DNA from: Paraglaciecola mesophila
Lineage (GTDB): Bacteria; Pseudomonadota; Gammaproteobacteria; Enterobacterales; Alteromonadaceae
Direction: 5' to 3'
Length of the DNA stretch: 64,000 bases
NCBI RefSeq assembly: GCF_009906955.1
Contig: NZ_CP047656.1
Coordinates: 2,908,501 to 2,972,500 of the forward strand
Shown in pieces: positions 19,886 to 30,904 of the stretch. The position numbers were made by a program, and so were the translations under genes. Under the pieces are notes generated by a model. It saw only the letters and a program-made list of their open reading frames with translations, made no database searches and was not told the origin of the DNA. Every line of letters begins with the position of its first letter. The first letter of the stretch is position 1.

Positions 19886-21078
19886 TTAATCACTCCCAAC
19901 TCTTTTCCTACTTCGATAAAAGCATCGACCGCGCGGTCAATCTGCTCGATATTATGCGCAGCCGACATTTGCGTCCGAATACGCGCTTGGTTCTTGGGTA
20001 CCACTGGGAAAGAAAAACCAACAACATAAATACCGCGTTCGAGCATTTTATCGGCCATATCACTGGCTAATTTTGCATCCCCTAACATAACCGGAATAAT
20101 CGCGTGGTCTTTACCTGATAGCGTAAAACCTGCTTGCTCCATACGGCTACGAAAATGGGCGCTATTGCGCTTTAACTGAGCTCGTAATTCATTTCCTTCT
20201 GCCAACATATCAAACACTTTAAGTGATGCTGAAACAATAGGCGGCGCAACAGAGTTCGAAAACAAATACGGACGAGAGCGTTGACGTAACCATTCGACCA
20301 CCTCTTTTTTACCCGACGTGTAGCCACCCGAAGCACCACCTAGGGCTTTGCCTAACGTACCAGTAATAATGTCGACACGGCCCATCACGTCACAGTACTC
20401 ATGACTGCCTCGCCCTTGCTCTCCCACAAAGCCAGTGGCATGACAGTCATCGACCATCACTAGAGCGCCATATTGATCGGCTAGATCACAAATACCAGCT
20501 AGATCGGCGATAACGCCATCCATAGAAAACACGCCGTCGGTTGCGATCACTATGGTTTGCGCACCTTCGCTCTTGGCTTGCTCGAGTTGAGCCGCCAAGG
20601 CTTGCATATCATTATTGGCATAACGGTAGCGTTTTGCCTTACACAAACGCACACCATCAATGATGCTGGCATGATTAAGTGCATCAGAAATAATGGCGTC
20701 GTTTGGACCTAAAATAGTTTCAAATAACCCTCCATTTGCATCAAAACATGAGGGATATAAAATAGTGTCCTGCATACCTAAAAAGGTGCTAATTTTATCT
20801 TCTAGCGCTTTGTGTATATCTTGCGTGCCGCAAATAAAACGTACCGAGGCCATTCCAAATCCATGACTGTCTAAACCTTCTTTTGCCGCCTTGATCAGCT
20901 CTGGGTTATTTGCCAATCCAAGGTAATTATTGGCGCAAAAGTTCAGTACTTGCTGGTTATCACTCACTTGAATATCGGCACTTTGTTGCGACTGAATAAC
21001 CCGCTCTGTTTTGTAAAGACCTTGCGCCTTAGTATCGCTAAGCTGTTGTGCTAATCGATCATAGAAAGCTTGTTTCAT
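19882..21078 (-). CDS. kbl: Glycine C-acetyltransferase (2-amino-3-ketobutyrate CoA ligase)
   Basis: A 398-residue PLP enzyme of the alpha-oxoamine synthase family. It has [12 protein letters not shown], the [15 protein letters not shown] segment with the cofactor Asp, and the PLP lysine in [15 protein letters not shown]. It cleaves 2-amino-3-ketobutyrate with CoA to glycine and acetyl-CoA, the second step of threonine breakdown after Tdh. Length and start match E. coli Kbl. Confidence 0.97.
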   Translation of the reverse strand: MKQAFYDRLAQQLSDTKAQGLYKTERVIQSQQSADIQVSDNQQVLNFCANNYLGLANNPELIKAAKEGLDSHGFGMASVRFICGTQDIHKALEDKISTFLGMQDTILYPSCFDANGGLFETILGPNDAIISDALNHASIIDGVRLCKAKRYRYANNDMQALAAQLEQAKSEGAQTIVIATDGVFSMDGVIADLAGICDLADQYGALVMVDDCHATGFVGEQGRGSHEYCDVMGRVDIITGTLGKALGGASGGYTSGKKEVVEWLRQRSRPYLFSNSVAPPIVSASLKVFDMLAEGNELRAQLKRNSAHFRSRMEQAGFTLSGKDHAIIPVMLGDAKLASDMADKMLERGIYVVGFSFPVVPKNQARIRTQMSAAHNIEQIDRAVDAFIEVGKELGVIK

Positions 21079-21208
21079 GAACTGTCCTCGAAGAATAATA
21101 AGATGCGCGAATATTAAAGCATAATCAGGGTGTGACGCGAATAATCAATTCAATTGATGCCACAAAGGATTGCAGAAAACGTCATTGTTGTTTTACATTA
21201 CTTGGAGG

Positions 21209-23656
21209 TTAAAATGACAATTCGAAACGCTTCCACACTCCGTCATCAAGTTTGCTGGGTAATGCAGGGTAAAGTTCTTCTTCAAGTACTGGCTTGGAAA
21301 TATAGTAGCCTTGAGCTATATCGCAACGCATGGTACTTAAGGTGCTTAGCTGTTGCTCGGTTTCAACACCTTCTGCAACAACCTTCATTCCTAGCTTTCG
21401 AACCATGGCAACAGTGGATTTTACAATTTGTTTATCTGCACTACTGTTTTCCATGCCAGCGATAAAGCTTCGATCGATTTTAATGATATCCACGGGCAAT
21501 TGGGATAAATACGCGAGTGACGAATAGCCAGTACCAAAATCATCAATGGAAAAGCTAAAGCCAAGGGCTTTTAGTTGATGCATGATGCCCTTGGTTTGTT
21601 CGATGTCGGCAACAACAGTACGTTCCGTCAACTCTAGCTCAATTTGGTCAGCTCCCTGTTCACTTAGCGCTAATTGCTCACGCATAAAGTTGATGAGATT
21701 TGGATCTAAAAACTGGCTAGCAGACAAATTTACCGCAATGCGATAGCCGCTCATCCCCAGGCTCTCTAGGTGAGCCAAAATACTAAACGCACGCTTGATC
21801 CCCCAATAACCTAGGGTAATCATGCTCTCTGAATTTTCCATAATAGGGATAAATTCGTCTGGCATAATGTAACCACTTTTCGGGTGAAGCCAGCGAATTA
21901 GCGCCTCGAATCCAACCAGTTTGCCTGTATTAATATCAATTTGTGCTTGTAATGCGAATTTAAACTGCTCTTGCAACAGCGCATCTCGAACATCATGCTC
22001 GATCTCAATATGTCGCATTACTTGGGTGCTCATTCCCTCATTGAACAAGGTGTAACGGTCACCACCAGCATCTTTCGACGCATACATCGCAATATCAGCT
22101 TGGCGCACTAAGTCATCTACCGTGACATTTTGCCCATCGCATGAAGTGATCCCTAAACTTACTGATGTGTAAAAGCGCTGAGCACCTATTTCCACTGACT
22201 CGCGAAACTTAGCAACTAACTTTTCCGCTAAGGTAATGCCATTACTGACCTCATCGATTTCCTGCAACACGATGACAAACTCATCTCCACCAAAACGGCT
22301 GACCACGTCTGACTCTCGCAAATTACTGCGTAATCGCTCGGCGGCCGCGATTAAAAATTCGTCTCCAATTCCATGACCGTAGCTATCATTGATTTTACGG
22401 AAGTTATCAAAGTCTAATAAAATAACCACAAGTGGCCCTGGTGTGCGCGATAAAGCCGCAATTTTTTTTCGCAACACAAAGTTAAGCATGTTGCGATTGG
22501 GCAGTCCCGTGAGTCGGTCATACATGGCGATGTTTTCCAATTCACGCGTGTTCTGTTCTATTTTTCCATCCATGGATTCTAACTGTTCACCCAACAAATT
22601 AGTCGAATGTTGTACGTCATCTATCTCATCTAAAAACAGTCGACTACGTGTAAACTGTAAGGTATTAAACTCGTCATATTTTTTTTGTGCTAATAACGGT
22701 AAACGTTTCGCAACGATGAGCAAGCGCCTACGCAAGCGCTCCGCCATGACAAAAAAGGTTAAAATGCACAATATAACTGTGATGGCAGAGATTATAATCA
22801 CTCCGTTTTGATAACTTTCGTGTCTGGCCCACTCATCACTGATATCGTGCACAGTCAATAGATAAGCACTGTCAGCTTGAGTGTCATCAACAGGCAATAA
22901 ATTGATTAAGTACGCTTGTTGACCCATGACTAAGCGATACCCTTTGTCCAACACCGTATCAAGTGTGACTGTTTCAGGGATTAACTTGAGTAATGCGCTA
23001 AGTTCTTGTCGCTTAATGTAGGAAATCGGTGGCTGTATTTGAGAGTCACGAAGCGCAGTAGCGGTGGAGGTTTTATCACTCGCCACTAACGCTAATTCAG
23101 CCAATGTAGAACGATTCAGAGCAGCCATCATTTCCAGTAAAGATGTAGTGGCGGTCAACACCAGAAGCTCGCCACTGGCAGATAGAATAGGCATACTAAT
23201 CAAATGAAAGCATGATTGTTTACACAAAATATTGGTGACAGAGGATTGACTAACTAGGGTTTGCTGAACACTGGCCTTCACATAATCAGGCACATGCTGA
23301 TGGTTTGCGAATATTACGCCTTGCTGATGGTTAAATAACCAGAGATTATTCACTTGCCAATTTAGCTGTAAATAGTCAAATTCCTCGCGAATAAACTCAG
23401 CGGTTGCCTGCGGGTTATCTGTGATATCTTCATGCAAATGAATAAACGATTCAAACCACAGCTCAATCCGACTACTAAGCATCTCTCGAATAAGATGCAT
23501 TTGACTTAAATCTCTATCATGCAGCGCTTGGTGCTGACTTAAATAATCTTGGTTATTTTTGTCAATCCAGATGAATGTCAAAAGGACACTGGCAATCAAT
23601 AAAAAACCGATCAGCAGACCCATGATCTTCCATGGCAAGCTAACAAATATACGCAT
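21209..23656 (-). CDS. Membrane GGDEF-EAL c-di-GMP enzyme
   Basis: An 815-residue inner-membrane protein from the ATG at 23656, two bases after the stop of the upstream barrel gene; an upstream in-frame ATG at 23698 would lie inside that gene. One helix lies near residues 10-30 and another near 281-303, enclosing a periplasmic sensor of about 250 residues. GGDEF is intact near residue 456, with an RxxD inhibition site (RESD). The EAL domain has all catalytic parts: EALIRW near 584, NLSASQF, ELTE, DDFGTGYSSL, KIDRSF and AEGVET. It may be bifunctional or biased to one activity. It is the last gene of an operon with a periplasmic binding protein and a barrel, suggesting a signal sensed in the periplasm. 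Confidence 0.92.
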   Translation of the reverse strand: MRIFVSLPWKIMGLLIGFLLIASVLLTFIWIDKNNQDYLSQHQALHDRDLSQMHLIREMLSSRIELWFESFIHLHEDITDNPQATAEFIREEFDYLQLNWQVNNLWLFNHQQGVIFANHQHVPDYVKASVQQTLVSQSSVTNILCKQSCFHLISMPILSASGELLVLTATTSLLEMMAALNRSTLAELALVASDKTSTATALRDSQIQPPISYIKRQELSALLKLIPETVTLDTVLDKGYRLVMGQQAYLINLLPVDDTQADSAYLLTVHDISDEWARHESYQNGVIIISAITVILCILTFFVMAERLRRRLLIVAKRLPLLAQKKYDEFNTLQFTRSRLFLDEIDDVQHSTNLLGEQLESMDGKIEQNTRELENIAMYDRLTGLPNRNMLNFVLRKKIAALSRTPGPLVVILLDFDNFRKINDSYGHGIGDEFLIAAAERLRSNLRESDVVSRFGGDEFVIVLQEIDEVSNGITLAEKLVAKFRESVEIGAQRFYTSVSLGITSCDGQNVTVDDLVRQADIAMYASKDAGGDRYTLFNEGMSTQVMRHIEIEHDVRDALLQEQFKFALQAQIDINTGKLVGFEALIRWLHPKSGYIMPDEFIPIMENSESMITLGYWGIKRAFSILAHLESLGMSGYRIAVNLSASQFLDPNLINFMREQLALSEQGADQIELELTERTVVADIEQTKGIMHQLKALGFSFSIDDFGTGYSSLAYLSQLPVDIIKIDRSFIAGMENSSADKQIVKSTVAMVRKLGMKVVAEGVETEQQLSTLSTMRCDIAQGYYISKPVLEEELYPALPSKLDDGVWKRFELSF

Positions 23657-23658
23657 CG

Positions 23659-24840
23659 TTAAAACCAATAAATAATTTGCAGCGCCCAAATATCCCAATA
23701 CTTGGAATCATTGGCCACAGTATTAGGAATAAAAACAGGTGCTAAACGCGCACGCCCTTTCACTTTATGAAACTCGCCTCGAACTCGCCAGTTGTTGGCA
23801 AAATCCCAAGACGCACCCAGTGTAAGTTGATCGCGAAAAGCAAAATAGGCTGGAATAGCCCCACCACTTGCTTGGTGATATCGAGTACCGTTTCTATCGC
23901 GGTTATCAGCATCGAAGGTGTCAAATCGGGCAAGTAAGGTTACATCAGGGTGGACAAATAATCGGCCTTGCACATACACGCCTTCAGCGACGGCATCTGC
24001 ATCACGCTGATTGGAGAAAAAACCTTGGAAATCACTCTTTTCACGCATAGCTTCGGCGTTAATATCCCAATATTCAGCACTGTACGACAGGCTAAGCATA
24101 AATCGTTCTAGGGCGACTTCCCCATCCGCAAAAATATCGTTGTCACCAGCGTTGTAGCTAAAATCTGTTCTTAGCATACTTCCACCTATTGATAACCCAG
24201 TCCCTAAAGGACTAAATAAAACGCTAAACTGCGTATCAAAATCATGCTTAAGTTTACCCGTCGCCAACCCTGACATTAAGTTTTCAGTTTGTTCTTGCTT
24301 GATTTGGGTGTTGCCATAGCTCCAACGAATATCCCATTCACCAAGAGAATTATGGTGCTGAGCGATCAGAGAAATACCATCGCTGCCCAAGGATGCATTG
24401 CGAAACGCATCAAAGTAGGATGATTGAGGGAGCACTATTGAGGGCATAGTATGCGGCACGTCTCGGGTGGCGGAATATAACCAATGATAATTCTTGTACC
24501 GGCCAAAGTGAGCGTTGATGTTCCAGCGCTGCGAGTTAAGCACTTGATAATCAAGAAACAAATAATCGATGCGCACTCCTTCATCAAAGCGATTACCGCC
24601 ATTGATGTATATCCCTTGAGCTGACACCCGTAATTTTTGATTGATACGATACGAGGTGTTCAGGCCTACTTCGGTTAATCGGTACGACACCTCACCGTCA
24701 TCATTAATATAATTGCTATCGCTAGACTGAATGACACCCTGGGCACCAAACCCGTGCCACACAAGGTCGCCGGCACGGGCAACCCCTGGAAGTGTCAAAC
24801 TAATGAGGAATAAGAGAAGTAACACGTTTTTTTGCATCAT
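23659..24840 (-). CDS. Outer-membrane beta-barrel protein, porin-like
   Basis: A 393-residue protein with a signal peptide (to VARAG at about residue 24). It shows alternating short beta strands throughout and ends in an aromatic residue (IIYWF), as outer-membrane barrels do. I recognise no specific porin family. It sits between a periplasmic phosphate-binding-like protein and a GGDEF-EAL sensor, with gaps of one and two bases, so the three are surely co-transcribed. A role in delivering or sensing a solute is inference from context. Confidence 0.72.
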   Translation of the reverse strand: MMQKNVLLLLFLISLTLPGVARAGDLVWHGFGAQGVIQSSDSNYINDDGEVSYRLTEVGLNTSYRINQKLRVSAQGIYINGGNRFDEGVRIDYLFLDYQVLNSQRWNINAHFGRYKNYHWLYSATRDVPHTMPSIVLPQSSYFDAFRNASLGSDGISLIAQHHNSLGEWDIRWSYGNTQIKQEQTENLMSGLATGKLKHDFDTQFSVLFSPLGTGLSIGGSMLRTDFSYNAGDNDIFADGEVALERFMLSLSYSAEYWDINAEAMREKSDFQGFFSNQRDADAVAEGVYVQGRLFVHPDVTLLARFDTFDADNRDRNGTRYHQASGGAIPAYFAFRDQLTLGASWDFANNWRVRGEFHKVKGRARLAPVFIPNTVANDSKYWDIWALQIIYWF

Positions 24841-24841
24841 C

Positions 24842-25294
24842 TTACCCCTCTTTACTAATTTTTAATTCGCGCATACCAGGCGGTATCGAACCTGAAATGA
24901 CATAACCAATAGCACCAGGCTCTTGACTCACCATATTGATCATATCTTGGCTATCATTCACCAAAATCGGTTTCTCTCCTAACCCTGAATAGGCCAATTT
25001 ATTCCACATTCTTTCTAGTTGATAAGGAAACATGCCGAGCACATTTTTGCAAAAGTGCTGATGAACAGGGTCTTGCTCGTGCAATACATACACTTTAATT
25101 GCTGAGCCATCTTCCCAGGTTGTTTGGCGCATTGAAAAAATCCAACGCACACGGCTCTCACTTAAAGAGTTGACACTGACGTTATCGTTCACAATTACGC
25201 GTACTTTAGCTTGATCAGCGTAAGTATGGTGTACCCCAAATAGCATCACTAGAGCGAGCAACAGGCGACAGCCGATGCGGTGAATATTCAGCAA
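24842..25294 (-). CDS. Small periplasmic PstS-like binding protein
   Basis: A 150-residue secreted protein with a signal peptide ending near TYADQ. The mature part begins VRVIVNDNVSVNSLSESRVRWIF, then has WEDGSAIKVYVL and later QEPGAIGYVISG. This pattern (N-terminal strand, a W-x-[DN]-G stretch, and PGAIGY) is that of PstS/phosphate-binding-like domains, but the protein is about half the length of PstS, so it is a single-lobe or truncated form. It is the first gene of the operon with the barrel and the GGDEF-EAL enzyme. No transporter permease or ATPase is nearby, which argues for sensing rather than uptake. Confidence 0.72.
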   Translation of the reverse strand: MLNIHRIGCRLLLALVMLFGVHHTYADQAKVRVIVNDNVSVNSLSESRVRWIFSMRQTTWEDGSAIKVYVLHEQDPVHQHFCKNVLGMFPYQLERMWNKLAYSGLGEKPILVNDSQDMINMVSQEPGAIGYVISGSIPPGMRELKISKEG

Positions 25295-25523
25295 AAAATA
25301 CTCCTAATTAAATACCATTTTCTGTGAGTCAAAAAACAACTGAACGCACAACTCCTTGTAATTTGAATAAGTTTCAGAGTAAGTATTACTTGTTATTGCC
25401 TTTTATTACAGGAAATTTTTTATCCTATTCAAGGTATTGCACGTACTTCAATGCTCTCAAGCTTAGTCGAAAATCAACGAAATACTGTTAAAATGCCAGC
25501 TGAACCTATTTGATGGTAATAAG

Positions 25524-26825
25524 ATGACGTCCAGTTTCACTCCCAATACAAACGAAATTTTAAGCCTATGGGCTTACACCTTGCTACTGAGTATTTTGTT
25601 ACCCTTTGTGTTTTTACATTTTTGTTTTCAATACTTCACTAAAAAAACCACCTCCCCAGGGGCTCGAATTCAGCGATTCGGTGTGAACTTGCGTACAGCT
25701 GAAACGGGCGGGTTACTATTTCACTGTGTATCAGTAGGAGAAGTGGTTGCGGCAGCGAACGTAATAAACGCTATTCGCCAGCTTCATCCTTCTATCCCTG
25801 TGACCATTACAACCACCACGGCTACAGGTGCTAAACAAGTGACTAGTTTGTTTAAAGACACAGTAACTCACTGCTATTTACCGTTAGATTTACCCTGGAT
25901 GATGAGTCGTTTACTCAAGCAAGCAGCGCCTGCTCACGTCATCATTACCGAAGTGGAACTTTGGCCAAATATGATTGACCAATGTTGGCGTAAGGGGGTC
26001 CCTGTATCAGTAATTAATGCGCGTATGACCAGTAACTCTATGCGTAGCTACGCAAAAATTTCAGCACTTTTTAACCCAATGCTACACAAACTGTATAAAA
26101 TTTGTGCGCAAGGTGAGCGCGATTTCAAAAACTATCAACAACTTCGCACCCCAAAACAAACATTACTACTGACCAATAATATTAAGTTTGAACAAACGGT
26201 TCTCCCTGACGTCCACCAGCTAGCGAGTGAGTTTGCTCAAATGTTTAATATTGCTGGCCGAGCCATAGTTGTTGCGGGTAGTTCTCATGCTCCGGAAGAA
26301 TCGGTCCTGCTAGAAGCACATAAAACCGTGCTTCAACAGTATCCTAAAACGCTCCTTATCATTGTACCTCGTCATCCCCAGCGCTTTGACGAGGTTTATC
26401 AAATTTGCCAGTCAAGTGGTTTACGCTGCATGCGCAGCTCTGATCAAATCCCATGTGACGAAAACACGCAAATTTTGTTAGTCGATGAAATGGGCAAACT
26501 ACAGGCCTTATATGCACTGGCAACGATCGCCTTTGTCGGGGGCAGCATTGCTGATAGGGGAGGACACAATGCGCTGGAACCAGCCGCATTTGCCGTGCCA
26601 ATTTTAATGGGACCTTATCGCTATAACAATCCAGCTATATGCCAAGTACTTAGGGATGGCGGCGCATTATTTGAAGTAAATAATGCACAGCAAGTCAGTT
26701 GCAATGTATTGCAATGGTTAGATGATGATGCGTCTCGAACACGCGCAGGGCAAGCCGGAAAACAGGTTTTACAAGAAAACAGTGGCGCTGTGTACGCCAC
26801 CTTAGAGGCGTTAGGTTTTAGCTAA
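25524..26825 (+). CDS. waaA: 3-deoxy-D-manno-octulosonic acid transferase
   Basis: A 433-residue GT-B enzyme with an N-terminal membrane anchor (about residues 12-37). The catalytic Glu is in FHCVSVGEVVAA, and the C-terminal donor site includes FVGGSIADRGGHNALEPAA. WaaA adds Kdo from CMP-Kdo to the lipid A precursor on the inner face of the inner membrane. A Kdo kinase gene follows about 1.2 kb later, suggesting, as in Haemophilus, a phosphorylated Kdo in the inner core. Confidence 0.95.
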   Translation: MTSSFTPNTNEILSLWAYTLLLSILLPFVFLHFCFQYFTKKTTSPGARIQRFGVNLRTAETGGLLFHCVSVGEVVAAANVINAIRQLHPSIPVTITTTTATGAKQVTSLFKDTVTHCYLPLDLPWMMSRLLKQAAPAHVIITEVELWPNMIDQCWRKGVPVSVINARMTSNSMRSYAKISALFNPMLHKLYKICAQGERDFKNYQQLRTPKQTLLLTNNIKFEQTVLPDVHQLASEFAQMFNIAGRAIVVAGSSHAPEESVLLEAHKTVLQQYPKTLLIIVPRHPQRFDEVYQICQSSGLRCMRSSDQIPCDENTQILLVDEMGKLQALYALATIAFVGGSIADRGGHNALEPAAFAVPILMGPYRYNNPAICQVLRDGGALFEVNNAQQVSCNVLQWLDDDASRTRAGQAGKQVLQENSGAVYATLEALGFS

Positions 26826-26841
26826 AACCGCAAAATGAGCT

Positions 26842-27918
26842 TTACTGCAAGCTTCTAAACAAATCGATCAAGGCTGTCGCTTCACGCTCTACCGTGTAAT
26901 GCGCTAACACCCGTTCGCGTCCTGCCAAACCTTTTTCCTTTAACACGTCAGGATCAGATAATAGCGAGTCCATTTTAGCCGTCACTGCTGGCAGGTCATT
27001 GACAGGCACGACATGGCCGTCAACGTCTTCACGGATAATTTCTTCCCATGCACCAGCTTGGGTTGCTAATACAGCAGCACTGCAACTCATGGCTTCAAGC
27101 ACAGTCAGACCGAACCCTTCGTTATCACTCAAGGCAGACACCATAGATAACGCACTAAAAATCGGTGGAATACGCTCAAATGGCAATTCACCAGTAAAAA
27201 TAATCCGTTCGCTCAGGCCCGCCTTATCAATTTTTGCTTTGAGTTCGTCTACAAACTCTTGGTGACTAGAAGAAATAGCGCCCACCACAACAGCGGTGTA
27301 ATCAGGATATTTAGGCAATACTTCAATACACGCATCTACAAACAGATGAACCCCTTTTTGTTTACGGACACGGCCTAAAATACCAATGCCGTACTTACCG
27401 CCGTACCCCAACTCTTGCCAAGCTTGCGCTTTATTGCTCGCGGGAGCGAAGTTTTCAATTTGAATACCGTGGGGAATAATAGCATCTGGCGGATCAGCCA
27501 AGTATTTAGCCGATGACTTACTAATGGCGACGACAGCATCCATCTGCCGCGTAAGCCATAAGGTAGAGCCTGAGCGATAACGCTGCGCTGCAGAACTAAA
27601 CACCATTTTGATTTTGGCGCCAAATACATATTTAAGCAGCACAGCTTGGATCATTTCATCCACTCGGCGAGCGTGAAAAATACGGTACTTCCCGTTGCTT
27701 AATGGCTTGCGGCACATTTTGACTACCTGCCAAAAAGTCATCGCTTGGCTTGGGTCAGGTAAATAATGCTTCCCCATGACACGCAAATTAATCAACTTTT
27801 GTTGATAGGACATGACCTGCAACATGGTTGAGGTTACACCTGAAAAATTTGAATTCGAATTTCCCAGAATCAACTCAACTTCATCTTGCTTATTAATTTT
27901 CGTCACATCATGCTCCAT
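26842..27918 (-). CDS. GT4-family glycosyltransferase (LPS type)
   Basis: A 358-residue GT-B glycosyltransferase. The C-terminal half has GILGRVRKQKGVHLFVDA, the strand with the family Arg/Lys, and SDNEGFGLTVLEAMSCSAA with the E-x7-E donor motif. The first half includes a VVAISKSSAKYL segment. It probably adds a sugar to LPS or a related surface glycan, given its place between waaA and kdkA, but acceptor and donor are unknown. It is convergent with waaA and divergent from kdkA. Confidence 0.85.
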   Translation of the reverse strand: MEHDVTKINKQDEVELILGNSNSNFSGVTSTMLQVMSYQQKLINLRVMGKHYLPDPSQAMTFWQVVKMCRKPLSNGKYRIFHARRVDEMIQAVLLKYVFGAKIKMVFSSAAQRYRSGSTLWLTRQMDAVVAISKSSAKYLADPPDAIIPHGIQIENFAPASNKAQAWQELGYGGKYGIGILGRVRKQKGVHLFVDACIEVLPKYPDYTAVVVGAISSSHQEFVDELKAKIDKAGLSERIIFTGELPFERIPPIFSALSMVSALSDNEGFGLTVLEAMSCSAAVLATQAGAWEEIIREDVDGHVVPVNDLPAVTAKMDSLLSDPDVLKEKGLAGRERVLAHYTVEREATALIDLFRSLQ

Positions 27919-28047
27919 AGTTAATGCTTACTCACTTGGTTAATATTATTCATTACACGGGTTGTACTGCCACTTAGTGCATAAGCTCGCATTCAAGGGT
28001 GATACAGGTATACACTATGCCAAATTTTGCAACGCACTTTGGGTTAA

Positions 28048-28767
28048 ATGCCAAACATTCAGCAAACATCGACAGATCGCAGCACCATTATATTTGATGC
28101 TGAAATATTCGCAGCCCCTGATTTAGATATTTTTGATGGTCAATATTGGCGAGCAAAACAACAACTCACTGGCAGCGCCACAGGCCGTGGCACTACGTAT
28201 TTTTTTGAACATAGCGGGAATGAATACGTATTACGTCATTATCGCCGCGGGGGCTTAATCGGTAAATTGATCAAAGACAGTTACTTTTACAGAGGGCTGT
28301 CACGCACTAGGGCGTGGCGGGAATTTACCCTTCTTGAACAAATGCATCGTCTTGGGTTACCGGTACCTGAACCCATTGCAGCTCAAGTTACACGACATAA
28401 CGTGATGTACAAAGGGGATATCATCATCAAACGTATTCCTAACAGTCGTGACATGTTCAGTTTTTTGTGTGATGCCCCCCAACCGGATACTACATGGCAG
28501 GCCATAGGAGCCTGTATTCGACAATTCCACGACCACAATGTTTACCACCATGACTTAAATATTCACAACGTTATGCTCGACGATGAAGGGAAAATTTGGC
28601 TTATCGATTTCGATAAATGTGCCATTCACGCCAGTAATAATTGGAAGATGGCAAATTTAGATCGCCTACTGCGCTCACTACACAAAGAACAAAACAAGCA
28701 ACAGACCTTTTACTTCAATGAGCAAAACTGGCAGACATTATTAACTGCATACGGCGAACCAGCGTAG
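28048..28767 (+). CDS. kdkA: Kdo kinase
   Basis: A 239-residue small kinase of the KdkA/WaaP fold. Recognisable parts are a lysine-bearing strand (YVLRHYRRGG), the catalytic loop VYHHDLNIHNVML with its Asp and Asn, and LIDFDKC as the metal-binding motif. It phosphorylates the 4-position of Kdo on lipid A. Together with WaaA in this window it implies a phosphorylated Kdo inner core. It is likely expressed with the surface genes around it. Confidence 0.9.
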   Translation: MPNIQQTSTDRSTIIFDAEIFAAPDLDIFDGQYWRAKQQLTGSATGRGTTYFFEHSGNEYVLRHYRRGGLIGKLIKDSYFYRGLSRTRAWREFTLLEQMHRLGLPVPEPIAAQVTRHNVMYKGDIIIKRIPNSRDMFSFLCDAPQPDTTWQAIGACIRQFHDHNVYHHDLNIHNVMLDDEGKIWLIDFDKCAIHASNNWKMANLDRLLRSLHKEQNKQQTFYFNEQNWQTLLTAYGEPA

Positions 28768-28893
28768 TGACGTTACGCTGCTACTGTGCTGCGAATTGAT
28801 ATGATGAATAGTCATTACAAAGCAGATTACAATCTAACCTTGAATTGTTACACTCGATTTTTTGACACTCGCCGATTAGGATTGAATAAATAG

Positions 28894-30297
28894 ATGTCAC
28901 GTTATTGGATACTCGGCTGTTTGCTGATCGCGTCACAGGGATGGGCGAAGGGTCTATCACCCTATCTTCCTCTGCAAATTTCCCCCGAAATTGAATCTCA
29001 AATAGAGAAGGTAATGGCACTCACACCTGGCGCCCCTCTTACCAAACCCTATAAAGCGGCCGATGTTATGCGCCGAAACGAATTAATTGCGACGCGCTTT
29101 CCTGAACTTCATCGCTCTGTAGATGCTTACTTAGCACGATTTAAAGACACATTAGCCTTGACCCATGTTAGTGCATCGGTGTCTGTAGGTGAGGACGAAA
29201 GTAGCCCGATACCGAATCAAAGAGGTATCAGGCGCGACTCGAGCTATCAGGTTTCAGCTTCTGGAGTAGCCTTTATCTCGCCCTATGCATACGTGGCTGG
29301 TGGTGCTGTATATGCCGATGGCGAAGATGCCGTTTTATATAACACCCATGTTGCCTTCGGGTATGAATATGCGCAAATCGAAGCAGGCTATCGAGAGCAC
29401 TGGTTCTCGCCTATGCAGGATTCAGCGCTACTTAGCAGTACCAATGCTAAACCTAGCGTGTCCGTTACGGTTAGCAATGCTACCCCTATCACCGACTGGG
29501 ATATTCGCTATGAAGTGTTTTACGCGAAGCTCGATGACACCTTAGGCATTAGCCAACAAGGTGAGCTTTTTAATGGCGAACCCAACTTGTTGGGGGTGCA
29601 CCTCAGTGTATCCCCTGTTGAAGCTTGGACCATAGGCTACAGCCGCACACTAAAATATGCTGGAACTAATAACAACTTAAGTCTTGGCGATGCATTTCAG
29701 GATCTACTTAGCCCCTCTGGTGAAGACATATCTCCTAGCCTTAATCCACAAGCGCTTGCCAGTGACCAAAAAACAGCTATCTCTAGCAAGATAAACCTGC
29801 CTTTTGCGTTTCCTGTATCTGTGTACGGTGAGCTCGCTTTTGACCATGCTCCAGAGGTTAACGAGCAAGAAACAGATGACAAAGCACTTGCGTTTGGAGT
29901 CTATTTCCCTATGGTAACCAACAACATATCCTTACGTTATGAATTCGCTCGATTAGACGAACTTTTCTACCAGTCCGAGTTTTATACCGCAGGTTATACC
30001 AATGAAGGACAATCGCTTGGTCACTGGGCAGGAGATATTTTCTCCTTGCAAGAGCAAGTACAAAAAACAACACATTCTTTGAATATGAATTGGAGATTCG
30101 CATCTGATCAGGTTATCGATGTGACACTAAGAAGTGCAGACGGCGATTCTAATTCCAACGCACAACAAGCATTTAAAGAGCTAACAGTTCGCTATAGCTA
30201 CGCAACACAATACGGTTTCTGGGGCCTTGATCTTGATGTAGGCGAAGACCGTTTTGGTGAACAATTTAAACGAGTAAGTGCATTTTACCGCTGGTAA
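28894..30297 (+). CDS. Wzi-family capsule assembly outer-membrane protein
   Basis: A 467-residue protein with a signal peptide (to about residue 18, QGWAKG). A short helical N-terminal section precedes a long barrel-like region, and the protein ends RVSAFYRW, with a terminal aromatic as in barrels. The content and the opening LSPYLPLQISPEIES, LTKPYKAADVMRRN resemble the Wzi family, lectin-like proteins that hold capsule to the cell surface. No capsule export genes are visible here, so the glycan it binds is unknown. Confidence 0.78.
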   Translation: MSRYWILGCLLIASQGWAKGLSPYLPLQISPEIESQIEKVMALTPGAPLTKPYKAADVMRRNELIATRFPELHRSVDAYLARFKDTLALTHVSASVSVGEDESSPIPNQRGIRRDSSYQVSASGVAFISPYAYVAGGAVYADGEDAVLYNTHVAFGYEYAQIEAGYREHWFSPMQDSALLSSTNAKPSVSVTVSNATPITDWDIRYEVFYAKLDDTLGISQQGELFNGEPNLLGVHLSVSPVEAWTIGYSRTLKYAGTNNNLSLGDAFQDLLSPSGEDISPSLNPQALASDQKTAISSKINLPFAFPVSVYGELAFDHAPEVNEQETDDKALAFGVYFPMVTNNISLRYEFARLDELFYQSEFYTAGYTNEGQSLGHWAGDIFSLQEQVQKTTHSLNMNWRFASDQVIDVTLRSADGDSNSNAQQAFKELTVRYSYATQYGFWGLDLDVGEDRFGEQFKRVSAFYRW

Positions 30298-30828
<531 letters not shown>

Positions 30829-30904
30829 CTTACCACACTAACGCTCTACACCGCTTCGCGCTTACCATACTTGAGCGCGTGACCAAGGAAACAACTGAGA
30901 AAAC

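Noticed and set aside
22561..22575. CATCCATG word resembling the module palindrome core
   Set aside because: It lies in the coding sequence of the GGDEF-EAL gene and has no arms, GAAC or GGGTGA around it, so it is chance.
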